From: an uncultured Lachnospiraceae bacterium
GTDB lineage: Bacteria; Bacillota_A; Clostridia; Lachnospirales; Lachnospiraceae
Assembly (NCBI GenBank): GCA_910577835.1
Contig: CAJTOU010000002.1
Coordinates: 83,185-147,184 of the forward strand
DNA: 64,000 nucleotides
Direction: 5' to 3'
Shown piece after piece: positions 1 to 7,419 of the stretch. The notes under the pieces are model-generated. The model saw nothing but the letters and a program-made list of their open reading frames with translations. It was not told the DNA's origin and did no database searches. Every line of letters starts with the position of its first letter. The stretch's first letter is position 1. Position numbers and translations under genes: made by a program.

Positions 1-2258
1 CGGCTGCATGTCTTGCTATGATATGCCTGCATTATAAAAAGGAAACTACGATTACCCGACTGAGAGATATGATGGGGACAGATTTAAAGGGAACAAATTT
101 AATTGGGCTTAGCCGTTGTGCAGAAAGTCTTGGATTTGTCTGTCAGGCTGTCAGAGTAGACCGAGAGGGATTTTTAAGCAGGTATTCACTTCCAGCTATT
201 GCCAATGTGGTGACAAAGGAAGGATTAAGTCACTTTGTGGTTGTTTTTAAAGTCAGTGAAAAGTATGTGGTAGTTGGAGACCCGGCAAAGGATTTAATGA
301 GAATGGAGACAGAAGAGTTTTATAAAAATTTTACCGGTGCCATGTTGATATTAAAACCGAGCAATGGTTTTAGTGGCGGAAAAGTAAAGGGACAAAAAAT
401 GATGGAGCGGTTTATAAAGCTGCTGCTTCCACAAAAGAAACTGTTTGCCTATTCTATTCTTGCTTCCATATTGCTTACAATACTGGGAATTGTATCCTCT
501 CTCTTCAACAAAATTATCATGGATGAAATCCTTCCATATAAGTTAAAAAACACGCTGCTTTTAGTGCTGATTATATTTGCAGTTATAGCAATTACTCAAT
601 CTGTCATTGATTTTGTACGACAGTGGCTTATGCTGTATTTGTCACAGAAGATAGATATTCCATTAATGCTTGGATATTTTGAGCATATTTACAAACTTCC
701 CATGAAATTTTTTTCTACAAGAAAGACAGGAGATATTATTACCAGATTTTCAGATGCATTTACAATTAAGGATATTTTTACTAATATTGCATTAACGCTG
801 ATTATGGATGTGGCAATGGCATTTATAACAGGAACTATTTTGTTTAAGATGAGTCCTGCATTATTTGTTATTATTTTGTTTATGACAGTTATCAGTATTC
901 TTCTGGTATTTTTATTTAAACAGCCATATAAGAAAATTAATGAAGAACAAATGCAGCAGGGGTCTATTTTGAATTCACAGATTATCGAGGGACTTAGAGC
1001 GGTAGAAACGATTAAGGGAAATGCGAATGAAGAAACAGAGCTTGAAGGAATTGAAAAAGAATATATAAAATCTTTACGAATTGCCTTTAAAGAAGGAATG
1101 TTATCAAATATTCAGGGTTCTATATCAAATTTAGTATCAACTGCTGGAAATTTAATATTAATGTATTTTGGAATTATGCAGGTCATAAATGGAGATAGTA
1201 CATTAGGCAGTTTTATGGCATTTATGACATTGTCAGGATATTTTATGGACCCAGTGGGGAGACTGGTGGGATTACAGCTTCAAATACAGGAAGCAGGAAT
1301 ATCCATGAAACGAATGACAGAAATTTTAGAATATGAAAGAGAGCAGTCATGTGTTGGAGGAAATATTGATAAGGAAGACAATCTTTCTGTTATGTTGATG
1401 ATGAACCAGAAATGGGATAGGGATAAGGTATATCAGAAGCTTAAAAAAGTGGAAGGAGATGTCGAAGTCAGAAATGTTACTTTTCGTTATGGAAACAGAA
1501 AACCGGTATTAAAAAATGTCAGTTTTACTGTTCCCAAAGGTAAAAAAGTGGCGCTTGTGGGGGCCAGTGGCAGTGGAAAATCAACAATTGCCAAGCTGTT
1601 GCTAAAGTATTATGAGCCGGAAAACGGAGAAATATTAATAGATGGAATAGATGTAGGGGAGTATGATAATCAGTCACTTAGAAAAGCAATCTCTTATGTA
1701 CCACAGACAATCGAATTATTTTCTAAAAGTATTTATGATAATATCAGAGTAAGTCGAATGAATGCATCATTAGAAGAGGTAAAAGAAGCAGCCAAAGCGG
1801 CGGATGCCCATGAATTTATTAAAAAATTGCCTATGCAGTATTATACTTATCTGGAAGAAGCGGGAAATGGATTAAGTGGTGGAGAAAAGCAGAGAATTGC
1901 ATTGGCAAGAGCGTTTCTTAAGGATAATCAGTTTTATATATTAGATGAGAGCACAAGTAATCTAGACTTTGGAACAGAAAATATTATTTTTGATATGATT
2001 TATCATAAATTTCATAAAAAATCCATGCTGATTATTGCACACAGACTTGCGACAATAAAGAACTGTGATGAGATTATAGTGCTGAAAGAGGGAGAGATTG
2101 TTGAACAGGGAAATCATGAGGAGTTGTTGAAGAAAAAAGGGCATTATTACAGATTATGGGAGATGCAGCAGGGAAATTTTGTGAGAGAAGAGAAAAAAGA
2201 AGAAACAACTGTTGATTATGTAGCGATGTCAGAGGAAGGAGAAATGAGTTATAATTAA
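1..2258 (+). CDS. C39-peptidase ABC exporter (PCAT), 5'-truncated by window edge
   Basis: Bacteriocin/peptide exporter that would cut a double-glycine leader and pump the core peptide out through the inner membrane. The frame is open to base 3 and reads AACLAMICLHY, the stretch that follows the catalytic Cys of C39 peptidases, so that Cys lies just outside the window and the ATG at 18 is not the true start. Catalytic His (LSHFVVV) and Asp (VVGDPAKD) are present. Six TM helices follow, then an ATPase domain with Walker A GASGSGKST, signature LSGGEKQR, Walker B YILDEST and an H-loop AHRLAT. The C-terminus carries an unusual tail, DYVAMSEEGEMSYN, that resembles the leader of the next gene's product. 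First gene of a peptide-export cluster. Family call is secure; substrate is inferred from the neighbour. Confidence 0.95.
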   Translation, partial: AACLAMICLHYKKETTITRLRDMMGTDLKGTNLIGLSRCAESLGFVCQAVRVDREGFLSRYSLPAIANVVTKEGLSHFVVVFKVSEKYVVVGDPAKDLMRMETEEFYKNFTGAMLILKPSNGFSGGKVKGQKMMERFIKLLLPQKKLFAYSILASILLTILGIVSSLFNKIIMDEILPYKLKNTLLLVLIIFAVIAITQSVIDFVRQWLMLYLSQKIDIPLMLGYFEHIYKLPMKFFSTRKTGDIITRFSDAFTIKDIFTNIALTLIMDVAMAFITGTILFKMSPALFVIILFMTVISILLVFLFKQPYKKINEEQMQQGSILNSQIIEGLRAVETIKGNANEETELEGIEKEYIKSLRIAFKEGMLSNIQGSISNLVSTAGNLILMYFGIMQVINGDSTLGSFMAFMTLSGYFMDPVGRLVGLQLQIQEAGISMKRMTEILEYEREQSCVGGNIDKEDNLSVMLMMNQKWDRDKVYQKLKKVEGDVEVRNVTFRYGNRKPVLKNVSFTVPKGKKVALVGASGSGKSTIAKLLLKYYEPENGEILIDGIDVGEYDNQSLRKAISYVPQTIELFSKSIYDNIRVSRMNASLEEVKEAAKAADAHEFIKKLPMQYYTYLEEAGNGLSGGEKQRIALARAFLKDNQFYILDESTSNLDFGTENIIFDMIYHKFHKKSMLIIAHRLATIKNCDEIIVLKEGEIVEQGNHEELLKKKGHYYRLWEMQQGNFVREEKKEETTVDYVAMSEEGEMSYN

Positions 2259-2325
2259 AAGTAAATAAGATATATGCTGATTTTATGAAAAGTATAATTT
2301 AAATCATAAGATTAGTTTATATAAA

Positions 2326-2345
2326 TTTCACTCTAATGAGTGAAA
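2326..2345 (+). other. Hairpin between exporter and precursor peptide gene
   Basis: Perfect 8-bp inverted repeat, TTTCACTC and GAGTGAAA, with a TAAT loop. It lies 90 bases before the precursor start and is followed by A residues rather than T residues, so it is not a terminator for the plus strand. It may act in RNA processing or stability, giving different amounts of exporter and precursor mRNA; that role is inference. Confidence 0.4.
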
Positions 2346-2435
2346 AAAGACTGGATGCATACAGTCAGAAATATAAAAATAAATTTATGGAAAGTGACGA
2401 CTGGAAGTAAAGGAAGAAAAAGGAGGATACAAAAA

Positions 2436-2780
2436 ATGGAGATGTGTTATGACGGGGCATTAGTGATGCCAAGCAATTATGTAGCAATGGATGAGGAAGA
2501 AATGACTTATGTAGAAGGAGGAGGAACAATTAAATTAAATTTTTCTCGTGATTTTCTTCGTGATTGTTTAACAGCTACATTATCGGGAGTAACAGGTATT
2601 GTTTGCGGTATTATCGGTACTGCTGTGGGAGGATCTGTAGGATGTATTATTGGATGTGGCATAGGTGCGGCATTAGGCTGGATTATAGGAGGCAGTATAG
2701 CACGTTCAAATATAAAAGATGGAGCTACGCTTAAAATTTGGATACCTTTTATTAAGTCAAAAACTTATAATATTGCATAA
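2436..2780 (+). CDS. Double-glycine leader precursor peptide, bacteriocin-like
   Basis: A 114-residue precursor. I start at the ATG at 2436 because AGGAGG lies 8 bases upstream; the frame is open further 5' but without a ribosome site. Residues 1-29 form a leader ending YVAMDEEEMTYVEGG, with hydrophobic residues at -4 (V), -7 (M), -12 (M) and -15 (Y), the pattern read by C39 peptidases. The predicted 85-residue core starts GTIKLNFS, has a long Gly-rich hydrophobic segment with repeated GxxxG spacing (GIIGTAVGG, GCGIGAALG, WIIGG) and four Cys, and ends in a basic aromatic stretch. Such cores are common in membrane-active class II bacteriocins. It lies directly after its likely exporter. Not matched to a named bacteriocin; a signalling role is possible. 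Confidence 0.8.
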   Translation: MEMCYDGALVMPSNYVAMDEEEMTYVEGGGTIKLNFSRDFLRDCLTATLSGVTGIVCGIIGTAVGGSVGCIIGCGIGAALGWIIGGSIARSNIKDGATLKIWIPFIKSKTYNIA

Positions 2781-2818
2781 AAGTGTAATATTTATTTAAA
2801 GAAAGATAGGATTTTAAA

Positions 2819-2989
2819 ATGGGAAAAAAAATAGTATTAGGAATATTATTTTTTATTGTGTATGTAATTATAGCTATTGTAATTACAAATGTTTTTGCTC
2901 CTGATAATAAAATTATACAATGTATATTAGTTGGTATTTTAGCAGCTATATTTACGGCGGTATATGTAAAAAAAATATTAAAAGGTTAA
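2819..2989 (+). CDS. 56-residue two-TM protein, candidate immunity peptide
   Basis: Short gene, ATG to TAA, 38 bases after the precursor stop. The product begins MGKKIVLGILFF, has two hydrophobic helices (about residues 5-25 and 33-50) joined by a short polar loop, and ends in KKILKG. Small basic two-TM proteins next to bacteriocin genes often give self-immunity; here that is inference from size, topology and position only. The ribosome site (GATAGG, about 7 bases upstream) is weak. A holin-like or accessory export role cannot be excluded. Confidence 0.5.
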   Translation: MGKKIVLGILFFIVYVIIAIVITNVFAPDNKIIQCILVGILAAIFTAVYVKKILKG

Positions 2990-3068
2990 TATTTTTATAT
3001 TATAATGCTAAAAAATTAACAAACAACTAAAAAAGCATTTAATAAAAACAATTGACATAATTTAACAA

Positions 3069-3107
3069 ATATCAGAGTGGCAAATATTTATTTTGTCACT
3101 CTGATAT
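3069..3107 (+). other. Long hairpin in leader of the membrane-protein gene
   Basis: Inverted repeat ATATCAGAGTG / CACTCTGATAT (11 bp), extended inward by GCAAA/TTTGT pairs, giving a stem of about 15 bp with an A/T-rich loop. It ends a few bases before the ribosome site AGGAAAG of the gene at 3120. There is no T-run after it, so it is more like a cis-regulatory or RNA-protecting stem, or a protein-binding dyad, than a terminator. A TTGACA box at 3052-3057 lies just upstream, but no clear -10 at normal spacing. Confidence 0.5.
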
Positions 3108-3119
3108 ACGAGGAAAGCA

Positions 3120-3995
3120 ATGGCAAAATTTATAATTTTATTTACAGTAGCGGCATTAATTAATTTAAATAATATATTGCAAATGATTTTTTTAGCAGGT
3201 AAAAATTTAATAGATTTGTATGCGATATGGGAATCTTCTTCTGTTATTTTTTTATGTATTTATTTTCTTATTTTATGTTCTTATACTATGGTAGGAAAAG
3301 ACTGCATTGGGGAATATATGAGCAGAAAGCAGGTAATTCTTTTTTACCTGAATATTTGTATAAAATTTTTATCAGCTATTTTAGCAATAATTTATATTAT
3401 ATGGTTATATCCGACAGAGTATAAAAAGATATGTTATTTTTTACAGTTTATTATTATTTTCTGTGATATAGTTATAAGTTTTTATATAATAAAATATATT
3501 TCAAAGATAGTTCGTAGTAAGAAAGAAACTCTTGTAAGATATAATAAAAAGCATAAACCCATTGTCTGTACAGAAGAAGAAAAAAATAAAGTTGAGGATT
3601 TATATGCAATTGGCTGTTTGCTTATAATTGCTAATTTTTCCTATAATTTTATATTAAGCTTTCCAGATTATGCAAAAATCAGTCTGTTTATATTTATACT
3701 GAACATTATAATTATTTTTTTATTTATTGAACATATAAAAAAAGTAAACTATTTGATTCAGAAATATAAAAAGGAAAATTCAATAAGGGGAATTGGATAT
3801 TTAGCAATATCAAATATCACTAATATCTGTATCTGTTTTTTCTCAATTGATTATATGACAAAAATTTATTTTTTGTTTGTCTTTGATTTTATAGTGGGTG
3901 TTCTTGTTTATATTCAAATGATAAAATCAATTGAGAAAAGTATGTTGGGAATGATATCATATTTAGAGAAAGAGAATAAATCAAATAATTTATAG
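3120..3995 (+). CDS. Polytopic membrane protein of peptide-export cluster, unknown family
   Basis: A 291-residue protein that I cannot assign to a family. It is extremely Ile/Phe/Tyr-rich, with about seven to eight hydrophobic helices, the first starting at residue 4, and a polar loop with many Lys/Glu near residues 130-160. ATG at 3120 is preceded by AGGAAAG at good spacing. The gene is about three quarters A+T, above even its neighbours, which suits recent acquisition. It lies between the precursor/small membrane protein and the GyrI-like and HlyD genes, 10 bases before the next start, so it belongs to the same cluster. An immunity, transport-accessory or sensor function is possible; nothing in the sequence decides. 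Confidence 0.75.
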   Translation: MAKFIILFTVAALINLNNILQMIFLAGKNLIDLYAIWESSSVIFLCIYFLILCSYTMVGKDCIGEYMSRKQVILFYLNICIKFLSAILAIIYIIWLYPTEYKKICYFLQFIIIFCDIVISFYIIKYISKIVRSKKETLVRYNKKHKPIVCTEEEKNKVEDLYAIGCLLIIANFSYNFILSFPDYAKISLFIFILNIIIIFLFIEHIKKVNYLIQKYKKENSIRGIGYLAISNITNICICFFSIDYMTKIYFLFVFDFIVGVLVYIQMIKSIEKSMLGMISYLEKENKSNNL

Positions 3996-4005
3996 AGGTG
4001 AAAAA

Positions 4006-4482
4006 ATGGGTAAATTACAATTTAATGATAAAAAAATATTAAAATTAACAAATGTATTGAAGTATAAGCTTCTTATCAATGCAGAAGATTTTAATTTTGA
4101 TGCTGAGATTCAAAAAATGCAGTCCTATATAAAAATAAAGGGAGCTGTTCAGGTGGGACCTTTGATTCAATATACCAGAACCTTTTTAGATGAAGAGGGT
4201 GAGTTGAATATGGATATTGTCATGATGCTTCAATGCAATCATTTCCTTCACAGTGTAGAATCACCTTATTTCATGGAATCTGTGCTGCGTATACCAAATT
4301 GCCTCTATTGTCGATACACAGGACCAGAGGATAAATTAAAATTTGCTTATGATAAAATCTATCTCGAAGCATTTGAGAATGATATTTCATTAAAACAGGA
4401 TAATTATACCATTTTTGTTGACCAAAATGAAGAAGAAGGAAGTATTATAGCAGATGTATTTGTTCCAAGAGAAGAACAGTAA
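4006..4482 (+). CDS. GyrI-like small-molecule-binding-fold protein (tentative)
   Basis: A 158-residue soluble protein with no signal peptide or membrane helix. Its layout resembles GyrI-like/effector-binding domains: an early IKGAVQVGPL strand, then RIPNCLYCRYTGPEDKL and a helix (KFAYDKIYLEAF), then a final strand ADVFVP, as in the stand-alone ligand-binding domains of BmrR/GyrI type. The fold call is from pattern only. It starts 10 bases after the membrane-protein gene with GAGGTG as ribosome site and is followed 17 bases later by the HlyD gene. It could bind the peptide or a lipid in the cytoplasm or act as a cytosolic accessory or immunity factor; this is inference. Confidence 0.6.
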   Translation: MGKLQFNDKKILKLTNVLKYKLLINAEDFNFDAEIQKMQSYIKIKGAVQVGPLIQYTRTFLDEEGELNMDIVMMLQCNHFLHSVESPYFMESVLRIPNCLYCRYTGPEDKLKFAYDKIYLEAFENDISLKQDNYTIFVDQNEEEGSIIADVFVPREEQ

Positions 4483-4499
4483 GGAATAGAGGTAAGGTA

Positions 4500-5630
4500 A
4501 TGAGCAGACAGATAAAAACCCTAGAGCAGTTAAGGGACAGCCGTATTTTATATGACAGAAAGCCGCCGGCCTTTGGATATATGATTCTTTTAAGTATAAC
4601 ATTGCTTCTTGTAATAACAATTATCTGGAGTATAAAAACACCAAAAACATATGTAATCCGTTCTTCTGGTATAGTAGAAAGCAGCAATAAAACTTATATT
4701 ATGTCTCCATATACCGGTGAAATTTCTGAAATGTATATTTCTGAAGGTACAGTTGTGGAGCAAGGCGATGTGTTGTTTAAAGTAAAAAGTACAGATATAA
4801 ATCTTCAGGTAACACAGATGGAGGAGCAGAAAAAATCTTATGAGGAAAGAATTGCCCAGTGTGAAAAACTGGTAAAATCAATTCGGGATAATAAAAATTA
4901 TTTTGATATTACAAAGAAGGAAGATAGCCTGTATTATAGTCAGTATGAAGCATATAAAAGTCAGGTAGCACAAAATCAATTAGATACGAGTACCTATCAG
5001 GCGTATGGCTATACACAGGAACAGATAGAAAGTCAAATGCTGATTAATCAGGCAAAGATTACGGAGATTTATTTTTCAGCCATTCAGTCAGCAGAAAATG
5101 CTATATTAGAGGCTCAGACACAGATAGCTGCCATAGATGCACAGTTATTGGCTCTGAATCAGGGACAAAGTGAATATATCATTACAGCTTCTCAGTCTGG
5201 AACTGTTCATATGATATCTGATTATGACATTGGAATGGTAGTACAGGCAGCATCAGCAGTAGGTAGTATTGCCTCTGAACAGGATGAGTATTCTATTATA
5301 GCATATGTCAGTGCGGAAGATGCAGCAAAAACTCAGATTGGAAATAAAGCAGATATTGCGGTGGCGGGATTGACACAGTCTGTGTATGGAACCATATCTG
5401 GTAAAGTAGTATCCATAGATACTGATATTACAACTGCTCAAACTTCAGATGAAGGAGAAGGCAATTCATATTTTAAGGTACATATTAAACCAGATAATAA
5501 ATATCTGATAAGTAAAGCTGGAAATAAGGCAAATCTTTCAAATGGTATGGCAGTGGAAACAAGAATACAATATGATGAAATCACATATTTCAATTATATA
5601 CTGGAAGCATTGGGGGTATTAACCAGATGA
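4500..5630 (+). CDS. HlyD-type membrane fusion/adaptor protein
   Basis: Periplasmic-adaptor-like protein (376 residues) that in Gram-positives helps peptide ABC exporters move cargo across the wall. It has a short cytosolic N-terminus, one TM helix at about 25-45, a biotinyl-lipoyl-like half domain (SGIVESSNKTYIMSPYTG and SEGTVVEQGDVLFKV), a helical hairpin rich in Gln/Glu/Ala around residues 105-215, the second lipoyl half (ASQSGTVHMIS) and a beta-barrel region with VYGTISGKVVSID. It overlaps the following Big_2 gene by 4 bases (ATGA), so the two are translationally coupled. With the C39 exporter at 1-2258 it would form the export complex. Family call is firm; cargo inferred. Confidence 0.88.
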   Translation: MSRQIKTLEQLRDSRILYDRKPPAFGYMILLSITLLLVITIIWSIKTPKTYVIRSSGIVESSNKTYIMSPYTGEISEMYISEGTVVEQGDVLFKVKSTDINLQVTQMEEQKKSYEERIAQCEKLVKSIRDNKNYFDITKKEDSLYYSQYEAYKSQVAQNQLDTSTYQAYGYTQEQIESQMLINQAKITEIYFSAIQSAENAILEAQTQIAAIDAQLLALNQGQSEYIITASQSGTVHMISDYDIGMVVQAASAVGSIASEQDEYSIIAYVSAEDAAKTQIGNKADIAVAGLTQSVYGTISGKVVSIDTDITTAQTSDEGEGNSYFKVHIKPDNKYLISKAGNKANLSNGMAVETRIQYDEITYFNYILEALGVLTR

Positions 5631-7135
5631 GAAAAACAGAAAAAAGAAGGGTATGGCCGGTATTTTGGATAACATCATGGCTGTTGTTATTTATGAGTGG
5701 ACAAAAGATTTATTATGGAGAGCAGGCAGAAGATATATTAGATTCAACAATAGAGGAAATATCATCTGAAGATATAGAGGAAGAAACTGTTCTGCCAACA
5801 GAACTGGATTTGGGCGATTATGTAGAAACTATGACAGTAGGAGAAAAACAGCTTTTGTATGTTACAGTTTTACCAGAAACTGTTACAGAAAAAAATATTA
5901 CTTATACATCTGATAACTCTGCTGTTGCTGCAATAAATGGTATGGGGAGAATTACTGCGCTTTCGGCAGGTACTGCCACAATTATTGTACAATGTGGAAC
6001 AGTGACAGAACGGTTTGTTCTGACAGTGAAAGAACCGGAAGAACAGACAGAGCATGAAACAAAAATACCGGTTACAGCAATTGAAGTGGCCGATTATGAG
6101 AAAGAACTGGAGGTAGATAAGACAATGACATTATCGGTAACTGTTTTGCCATCTACTGCGACAGATACAACAGTTTCTTACAGTTCAAGTGATATTAATA
6201 TAGCCACAATCAGTTCTACGGGAGAAATAAAAGGAATAGCGCCGGGACAGGTAACAATTACACTGACAGCAGGCGGGATTTCAAAAGATATTTCATTAAG
6301 AGTGAAAGTAAAAACAGAAGCGATTCAGGTAAACAGCACCTATGTAATATTGAAAAAGGGAGAATCCTTTTTGCTGAATACAAAGGTGGTGCCGGATAAT
6401 GCAGACCAGAGTATTTCTTATAAATCGGCAAATACAGATGTGGCAACAGTTTCAGATACGGGAGAAATTTTTGCAAATTCAACAGGAAGCACCACTATTA
6501 TTGTATCTGGAAAGGATATGAGTAATGCAGTTACTGTTATAGTAAATGAGGAAGAAAATACAAATAGCAGTGAAAATATTTCCCCGACAGAGGGCGGAGA
6601 AAAAATCAGCGAAACAGCTAAAGTGATTCTTGAAATTCTTTCGAAGCAGGATACAGCGCTAATTCGGGCATCAGATTATGAAGTGATAGACAGGGATATT
6701 TTAAAGGAACTTTATGACAGTAAAAAATCACTGATTATAGAAGATGATACTTATATTATTACACTTTCCGGAAAGGATATTGTAAATTATCAGAATGAAT
6801 TGTATCTTCCTGTGAAAATAGAAGAAACAGAAAAAGATATGGAAGTTGTCTTAAATAATGGAAAAAATTTTCCGGGAAAAATAAAGTTATCAATAAAGGA
6901 TTCTGATAAATATAAGTATATGTATTTGTATAATGAGACAGAAGAAAAATATGAGCAGATTGATGTTCATAATATGGAGAGTATATATATTGATATTGCA
7001 GGAAAGTATAAATTGACCACGGAGATAATAAGGAATATCCCAATCAGTTTAATTGCAGCCGGAACAGGAGGAGCAATCGTAGTGATATTGGCTGTAATAT
7101 ATACTATAATGAAAAAGAAGTATTGGTTTTGGTAA
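5627..7135 (+). CDS. Big_2 (bacterial Ig-like) surface protein with two membrane anchors
   Basis: A 502-residue extracytoplasmic protein. An N-terminal signal/anchor helix (about 10-26) follows a basic start. Three Big_2 Ig-like repeats follow at about 60-135, 145-225 and 226-305, seen from repeated patterns of the type VTVLPETVTEKNITYTS, SDNSAVAAINGMGRITAL and GTATIIV. A mixed domain (about 330-460) precedes a C-terminal TM helix (LIAAGTGGAIVVILAVIY) and a basic aromatic end KKKYWFW. There is no LPXTG motif. ATG overlaps the HlyD stop. The pairing with an exporter suggests a wall-spanning scaffold or receptor for the exported peptide, or a second accessory subunit; the role is inference. Confidence 0.8.
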   Translation: MRKTEKRRVWPVFWITSWLLLFMSGQKIYYGEQAEDILDSTIEEISSEDIEEETVLPTELDLGDYVETMTVGEKQLLYVTVLPETVTEKNITYTSDNSAVAAINGMGRITALSAGTATIIVQCGTVTERFVLTVKEPEEQTEHETKIPVTAIEVADYEKELEVDKTMTLSVTVLPSTATDTTVSYSSSDINIATISSTGEIKGIAPGQVTITLTAGGISKDISLRVKVKTEAIQVNSTYVILKKGESFLLNTKVVPDNADQSISYKSANTDVATVSDTGEIFANSTGSTTIIVSGKDMSNAVTVIVNEEENTNSSENISPTEGGEKISETAKVILEILSKQDTALIRASDYEVIDRDILKELYDSKKSLIIEDDTYIITLSGKDIVNYQNELYLPVKIEETEKDMEVVLNNGKNFPGKIKLSIKDSDKYKYMYLYNETEEKYEQIDVHNMESIYIDIAGKYKLTTEIIRNIPISLIAAGTGGAIVVILAVIYTIMKKKYWFW

Positions 7136-7167
7136 ATAATAGAATTGTTAGTAGACTGTTGAAATTT

Positions 7168-7220
7168 AAGAAGAGCCTTTGTTATAGATTATGTTTGTCT
7201 TTAACAAAAACTCTTCTTTT
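7168..7220 (+). terminator. Rho-independent terminator closing the peptide-export cluster
   Basis: AAGAAGAG and TTTGTTA at 7168-7184 pair with TAACAAA and CTCTTCTT at 7202-7218, with a two-base CC bulge on one side and an AA bulge on the other, followed by TTCATTCAGTTTTC. The stem starts 33 bases after the Big_2 stop codon. The T-tail is only moderate. Confidence 0.6.
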
Positions 7221-7305
7221 CATTCAGTTTTCTTTGATTTATGATAATTTTTCAATTGGAATCCAGATTTTTACTATTGAGTCTGTCCCCCTGTCCTTTT
7301 CCATT

Positions 7306-7395
7306 TCAAAGTAAATTTTCTGTGTTTATGATAAGGATAGCAGATGTTATCACAGCACCGGCAAAAAGACCTGCCAGCCGTTTTTTGTCAATCAT
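7306..7395 (-). CDS. 29-residue single-TM micro-ORF downstream of nuclease gene
   Basis: Short frame MIDKKRLAGLFAGAV... with one hydrophobic helix, ending NTENLL. It lies 24 bases beyond the stop of the minus-strand endonuclease-family gene and in the same direction. No convincing ribosome site precedes it, and it may be the remnant of a longer gene cut down at its 3' end. I list it because the stretch 7221-7419 otherwise holds nothing recognisable. Confidence 0.2.
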   Translation of the reverse strand: MIDKKRLAGLFAGAVITSAILIINTENLL

Positions 7396-7419
7396 CGATT
7401 AGCTTCACGGTAATTCTTC

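Noticed and set aside
1962..2144. Minus-strand frame inside the exporter ATPase domain
   Set aside because: Antisense shadow of the ABC domain; no ribosome site and no sensible composition.
6258..7043. Minus-strand frames over the Big_2 gene
   Set aside because: They mirror the repeat-rich coding strand and have no start signals.
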